NCBI GenBank assembly: GCA_934270345.1 | Contig: CAKQPT010000056.1 | Coordinates: 1 to 7,399 of the forward strand | Reading direction: 5' to 3' | Origin: an uncultured Oribacterium sp. | GTDB taxonomy: Bacteria > Bacillota > Clostridia > Lachnospirales > Lachnospiraceae | Length of the DNA stretch: 7,399 nt | In this document: positions 5,600 through 7,399 of the stretch, one piece after another | How the letters are laid out: each line of letters starts with the position of its first letter | Numbering within the stretch: position 1 is the first letter of the stretch | Notes under the pieces: generated by a model | Told to the model about the DNA's origin: nothing | The model's input: only the letters and a program-made list of their open reading frames with translations | Database searches by the model: none | Program-made: the position numbers and the translations under genes

Positions 5600-6814
5600 A
5601 TGGCAGGCAATACATTTGGTAAACTTTTTCGCATCACCACCTTCGGTGAGTCACACGGACCGGCACTCGGCGTCATCATCGATGGCTGCCCGGCCGGCCT
5701 CCCACTGTCCGTTGAGGACATCCAGCCGTATATGGACCGGCGGAAGCCGGGCCAGAATCTGAAGGCCACCCAGCGAAAGGAGGACGACAAGATCGAGATC
5801 CTCTCCGGTGTGTTCGAGGGGAAGACGACCGGTACGCCGATCGCGATGATGGTGCGGAACAGCGACCAGCACAGTAAGGACTACTCGGATATCGCCCACG
5901 TGTTCCGTCCGGGCCACGCCGATTACGGTTTCTATGAGAAGTACGGCTTCCGTGACTACCGCGGTGGCGGTCGCTCCAGTGGCCGCGAGACCCTCGCGCG
6001 TGTCGCCGGTGGTGCCGTGGCGGCGAAGGTACTGTCGGATCTCGGCATCACGGTGGACGCTGAGGTGACGGAGCTTGCCGGCATCGACGTGACGACCCCG
6101 GCAGGGCAGGAGGCGGCCGACCAGCGTATCCTCGAGCTCCGCGAGGAGAAGGACAGCGCCGGTGGCGTCGTGACCTGCTTCGTCAACAACATGCCGACCG
6201 GCATCGGTGAGCCGGTCTTCGATAAGCTCGACGCCCGCCTCGCCCAGGCCGTGATGTCGATCGGTGCGGTCAAGGCCGTGGAGATCGGCGACGGGACGAA
6301 GGCCGCCCGCGCGCTCGGTTCCGAGAACAACGACGGCTTCGAGGCTGTCGCGGTGCCGATCGCCCCAATGGAGGTCGATGATGACGATGAGGACTACGAG
6401 CACCAGCCGAGCCTCGAGGACGTGAACCGTGCCCGTGCGCTCCATGACGAGACGCCGCTCACGGAAGAGGAGTTCGAGGAGATGCTCGCAAGTGGTGAGC
6501 TCGACGGCCTGGAGGAGGTCTTCCGTGTGAAGACGAACCACGCCGGCGGCATCCTCGGCGGCATGTCCGACGGCGCCGAGATCGTCCTCCGCGCCTACTT
6601 CAAGCCGACCCCGTCCATCGCCCGCCCGCAGGAAACCGCAAACGAAGAGGGCGACAACATCACGATCGAAATCAAGGGCCGTCACGACCCGACCGTCGTC
6701 GAGCGGGCCTGTGTCGTCGTGGAGTGTATGGTGGCGATCACCGTACTCGACGCGCTCCTCGAGAACATGGGCGCACAGATGGAGTTCCTGCATGAAATTT
6801 ACCCGCTGGATTAA
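5600..6814 (+). CDS. aroC: Chorismate synthase, with an acidic internal insertion
   Basis: A 404-residue cytoplasmic enzyme converting EPSP to chorismate with reduced FMN, the last step of the shikimate pathway. Motifs: GNTFGKLFRITTFGESHG (3-20), RRKPGQ (47-52), FRPGHADYG (102-110), RGGGRSSGRET (121-131), GSENNDGF (240-247), KTNHAGGILGG (311-321) and GRHDPTV (360-366, Thr where E. coli has Cys). Most AroC proteins are about 350-390 residues. Between GSENNDGF and KTNHAGGILGG, normally about 15 residues apart, there are 63 here, with a VDDDDEDYEHQP core (259-270) and a glutamate-rich, probably helical stretch (287-306). The reading frame stays open and codon use is unchanged, so it is a real insertion rather than a frameshift. 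The ATG at 5600 follows AGGGGGA (5588-5594). An in-frame TTG at 5471 would add 43 residues with no AroC similarity. Confidence 0.96.
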   Translation: MAGNTFGKLFRITTFGESHGPALGVIIDGCPAGLPLSVEDIQPYMDRRKPGQNLKATQRKEDDKIEILSGVFEGKTTGTPIAMMVRNSDQHSKDYSDIAHVFRPGHADYGFYEKYGFRDYRGGGRSSGRETLARVAGGAVAAKVLSDLGITVDAEVTELAGIDVTTPAGQEAADQRILELREEKDSAGGVVTCFVNNMPTGIGEPVFDKLDARLAQAVMSIGAVKAVEIGDGTKAARALGSENNDGFEAVAVPIAPMEVDDDDEDYEHQPSLEDVNRARALHDETPLTEEEFEEMLASGELDGLEEVFRVKTNHAGGILGGMSDGAEIVLRAYFKPTPSIARPQETANEEGDNITIEIKGRHDPTVVERACVVVECMVAITVLDALLENMGAQMEFLHEIYPLD

Positions 6815-6828
6815 CGGTGGTTCAATGA

Positions 6829-6899
6829 AGGGGACCCCGGCGGGTCGGCAACGGATGCACAGTATCTTGAGACCGGTTCAATCTAAGCCGGGGATCCCT
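6829..6899 (+). terminator. Long hairpin after aroC, possible terminator or mRNA 3' end
   Basis: AGGGGACCCCGGC (6829-6841) pairs with GCCGGGGATCCCT (6887-6899): 13 positions with one A-A mismatch and one G-U. The loop is 45 nt. An alternative local hairpin is GACCC (6833-6837) with GGGTC (6842-6846). No U-run follows, so it is not a standard intrinsic terminator. It starts 15 nt after the aroC stop. Confidence 0.4.
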
Positions 6900-6912
6900 G
6901 CGGAACTGTGTC

Positions 6913-6941
6913 TTGATTAAGCAGGCGAGAAAGAGTATTTT
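6913..6941 (+). promoter_or_regulatory. Promoter of the VOC-domain gene
   Basis: TTGATT (6913-6918, 4 of 6) and TATTTT (6936-6941, 4 of 6) are separated by exactly 17 nt, in an AT-rich patch within GC-rich surroundings. A perfect palindrome begins 4 nt after the -10, which strengthens the call. The leader would be about 100 nt. Confidence 0.6.
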
Positions 6942-6944
6942 ATT

Positions 6945-6960
6945 AGTAAAGCGCTTTACT
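6945..6960. promoter_or_regulatory. 16-bp perfect palindrome, LacI/CcpA-type operator
   Basis: AGTAAAGCGCTTTACT is perfectly symmetric with a central CG, as is typical of LacI-family operators. The core AAAGCGCTTT resembles the catabolite-responsive element pattern, although the outer TG/CA of a cre is replaced by AG/CT. It covers the expected start site. A LacI-family repressor, either local or CcpA, is inferred; no such gene is in the window. Confidence 0.6.
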
Positions 6961-6989
6961 GCCGCGCGAGCGGGTGCCACGTGTGAGGT

Positions 6990-7018
6990 CGCCTGCATTG
7001 GCGCCAGGTGCAGTGGCG
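6990..7018 (+). repeat. Leader hairpin with a degenerate GCCAATG repeat motif
   Basis: CGCCTGCA (6990-6997) pairs with TGCAG plus GCG (7009-7013, 7016-7018), with TG bulged. The loop contains the palindrome TGGCGCCA. The top-left part, GCATTGGCG, differs by one base from the inverse of the repeat octamer found elsewhere, so this may be a diverged copy. It lies about 20 nt upstream of the next ribosome binding site. Confidence 0.3.
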
Positions 7019-7049
7019 GAAACCATGACAGACAACAGGAGGTATGAAT

Positions 7050-7399
7050 ATGGCAGATCAGATGTCAAAGGATTATGATGCAGTGAAGGAGCTCGGTCTC
7101 TGCGTACTGCACGTAGGTATCAATGCAGACGGCGAGGAGGATGCGCTCAGAATCGCAGACGAGTTCCAGACCCTCATGGGCTTCATCCCGAGAGTCGGCA
7201 ACAGCTCCATCTTCGCTTCGGATCTCATCGAGATCATGAAGAAGGACGGCCCGGGCGAGAAGGGCCACATCGCGATCGGCTGCCATGATGTAGACGCCGC
7301 AGTCGCTTTCTTCGAGAAGCGCGGCATGGGCGTGAAGCCGGAGACCGCAAAGAAGAACCCGGATGGTAGCCTCATGTTCATCTACCTCGATAAGCAGAT
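7050..7399 (+). CDS. VOC-domain protein resembling the C-terminal domain of clostridial KDPG/KHG aldolases (partial)
   Basis: The first 116 residues are present; the 3' end is cut by the window edge. The sequence resembles the roughly 120-residue VOC (glyoxalase/bleomycin resistance fold) domain fused to the C-terminus of 2-keto-3-deoxy-6-phosphogluconate / 4-hydroxy-2-oxoglutarate aldolases in Lachnospiraceae and other Clostridia: LHVGIN (20-25), DALRIADEFQTLMGF (31-45), GNSSIFASDLIEIM (50-63), KGHIAIGCHDVDAAVAFFEKRG (71-92) and LMFIYLDKQ (108-116). The family usually ends about ten residues later, so little is missing. Here no aldolase domain precedes it: the start at 7050 has AGGAGG (7037-7042) 7 nt upstream and its own promoter. 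An in-frame ATG at 7044 is too close to that site. H21, E61 and H73 could be metal ligands. The function is unproven; an aldolase subunit could be encoded just downstream. Confidence 0.75.
   Translation, partial: MADQMSKDYDAVKELGLCVLHVGINADGEEDALRIADEFQTLMGFIPRVGNSSIFASDLIEIMKKDGPGEKGHIAIGCHDVDAAVAFFEKRGMGVKPETAKKNPDGSLMFIYLDKQ

Noticed and set aside
5451..5762. 103-codon plus-strand frame starting in the aroC leader, considered as a leader peptide
   Set aside because: It lacks a Shine-Dalgarno, has no run of aromatic codons, and overlaps deep into aroC in another frame.
5651..6793. 380-codon minus-strand open frame inside aroC
   Set aside because: Same antisense shadow effect of GC-rich third positions; composition is low-complexity (His, Asp, Val, Arg) with no domain.
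6871..6890. GGTTCAATC, resembling a tRNA T-loop
   Set aside because: No matching T-stem, acceptor stem or anticodon arm can be drawn around it.
1..7399. CRISPR array, transposase, integrase, phage or toxin-antitoxin genes
   Set aside because: No regularly spaced repeats with spacers and no open frame resembling such proteins was seen; the only repeats are the short palindromic intergenic elements.

Overview
The window reads as a piece of a Firmicutes chromosome, most likely a Clostridia/Lachnospiraceae-type anaerobe. Shine-Dalgarno sites are strong (AAGGAGG-like), the ferrous-iron locus has the clostridial layout (two FeoA, FeoB, a small Cys-rich FeoB-associated protein), and coding DNA is GC-rich with C/G-ending codons while the feo promoter region is AT-rich. 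The lineage is inferred from protein style and gene content; no database search was possible. The protein-coding content is ordinary housekeeping. The more unusual material is in the intergenic DNA.

Left part (1-4206), iron uptake. A DtxR/MntR-family metal-dependent repressor is encoded on the minus strand (102-557), with its own terminator (10-49) and an extended -10 promoter. It is divergent from a four-gene plus-strand feo cluster: feoA (966-1181), feoA (TTG start, 1237-1467), feoB (1568-3775) and a 73-residue Cys/His-rich membrane protein (3922-4143), closed by a long terminator hairpin. The feo promoter is covered by TTAG/CTAA dyads. Three of them have the form TTAG-N6-CTAA, the half-site spacing found in the classical DtxR/IdeR box, and two of these abut in tandem. 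The regulator keeps a Cys at the position equivalent to MntR Glu99, as DtxR does. Together these suggest local Fe2+-dependent repression of Fe2+ import. Just downstream, the feoA leader can fold into a compact three-way junction ending 12 nt before the ribosome binding site.

Middle and right part (4207-7399), central metabolism. A lactonase/6-phosphogluconolactonase-type beta-propeller gene (4330-5409) has its own promoter. A 190-nt gap with four hairpins leads to chorismate synthase aroC (5600-6814), which carries an acidic insertion of about 45-50 residues. After a hairpin-rich gap, a sigma70-like promoter with a 16-bp perfect palindrome directly after the -10 drives a gene cut by the window edge (7050-7399). 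Its product resembles the VOC-type C-terminal domain attached to clostridial KDPG/KHG aldolases, here without the aldolase. A lactonase and an aldolase-associated domain this close together hint at 6-phosphogluconate/Entner-Doudoroff-type sugar acid metabolism, but zwf, edd and eda are not visible.

Scattered through the gaps, and not seen inside any gene, are five exact copies of the octamer GGCCAATG in imperfect palindromic elements; two form a 64-bp direct repeat between feoB and its small partner. No CRISPR array, insertion sequence, tRNA or rRNA was seen.
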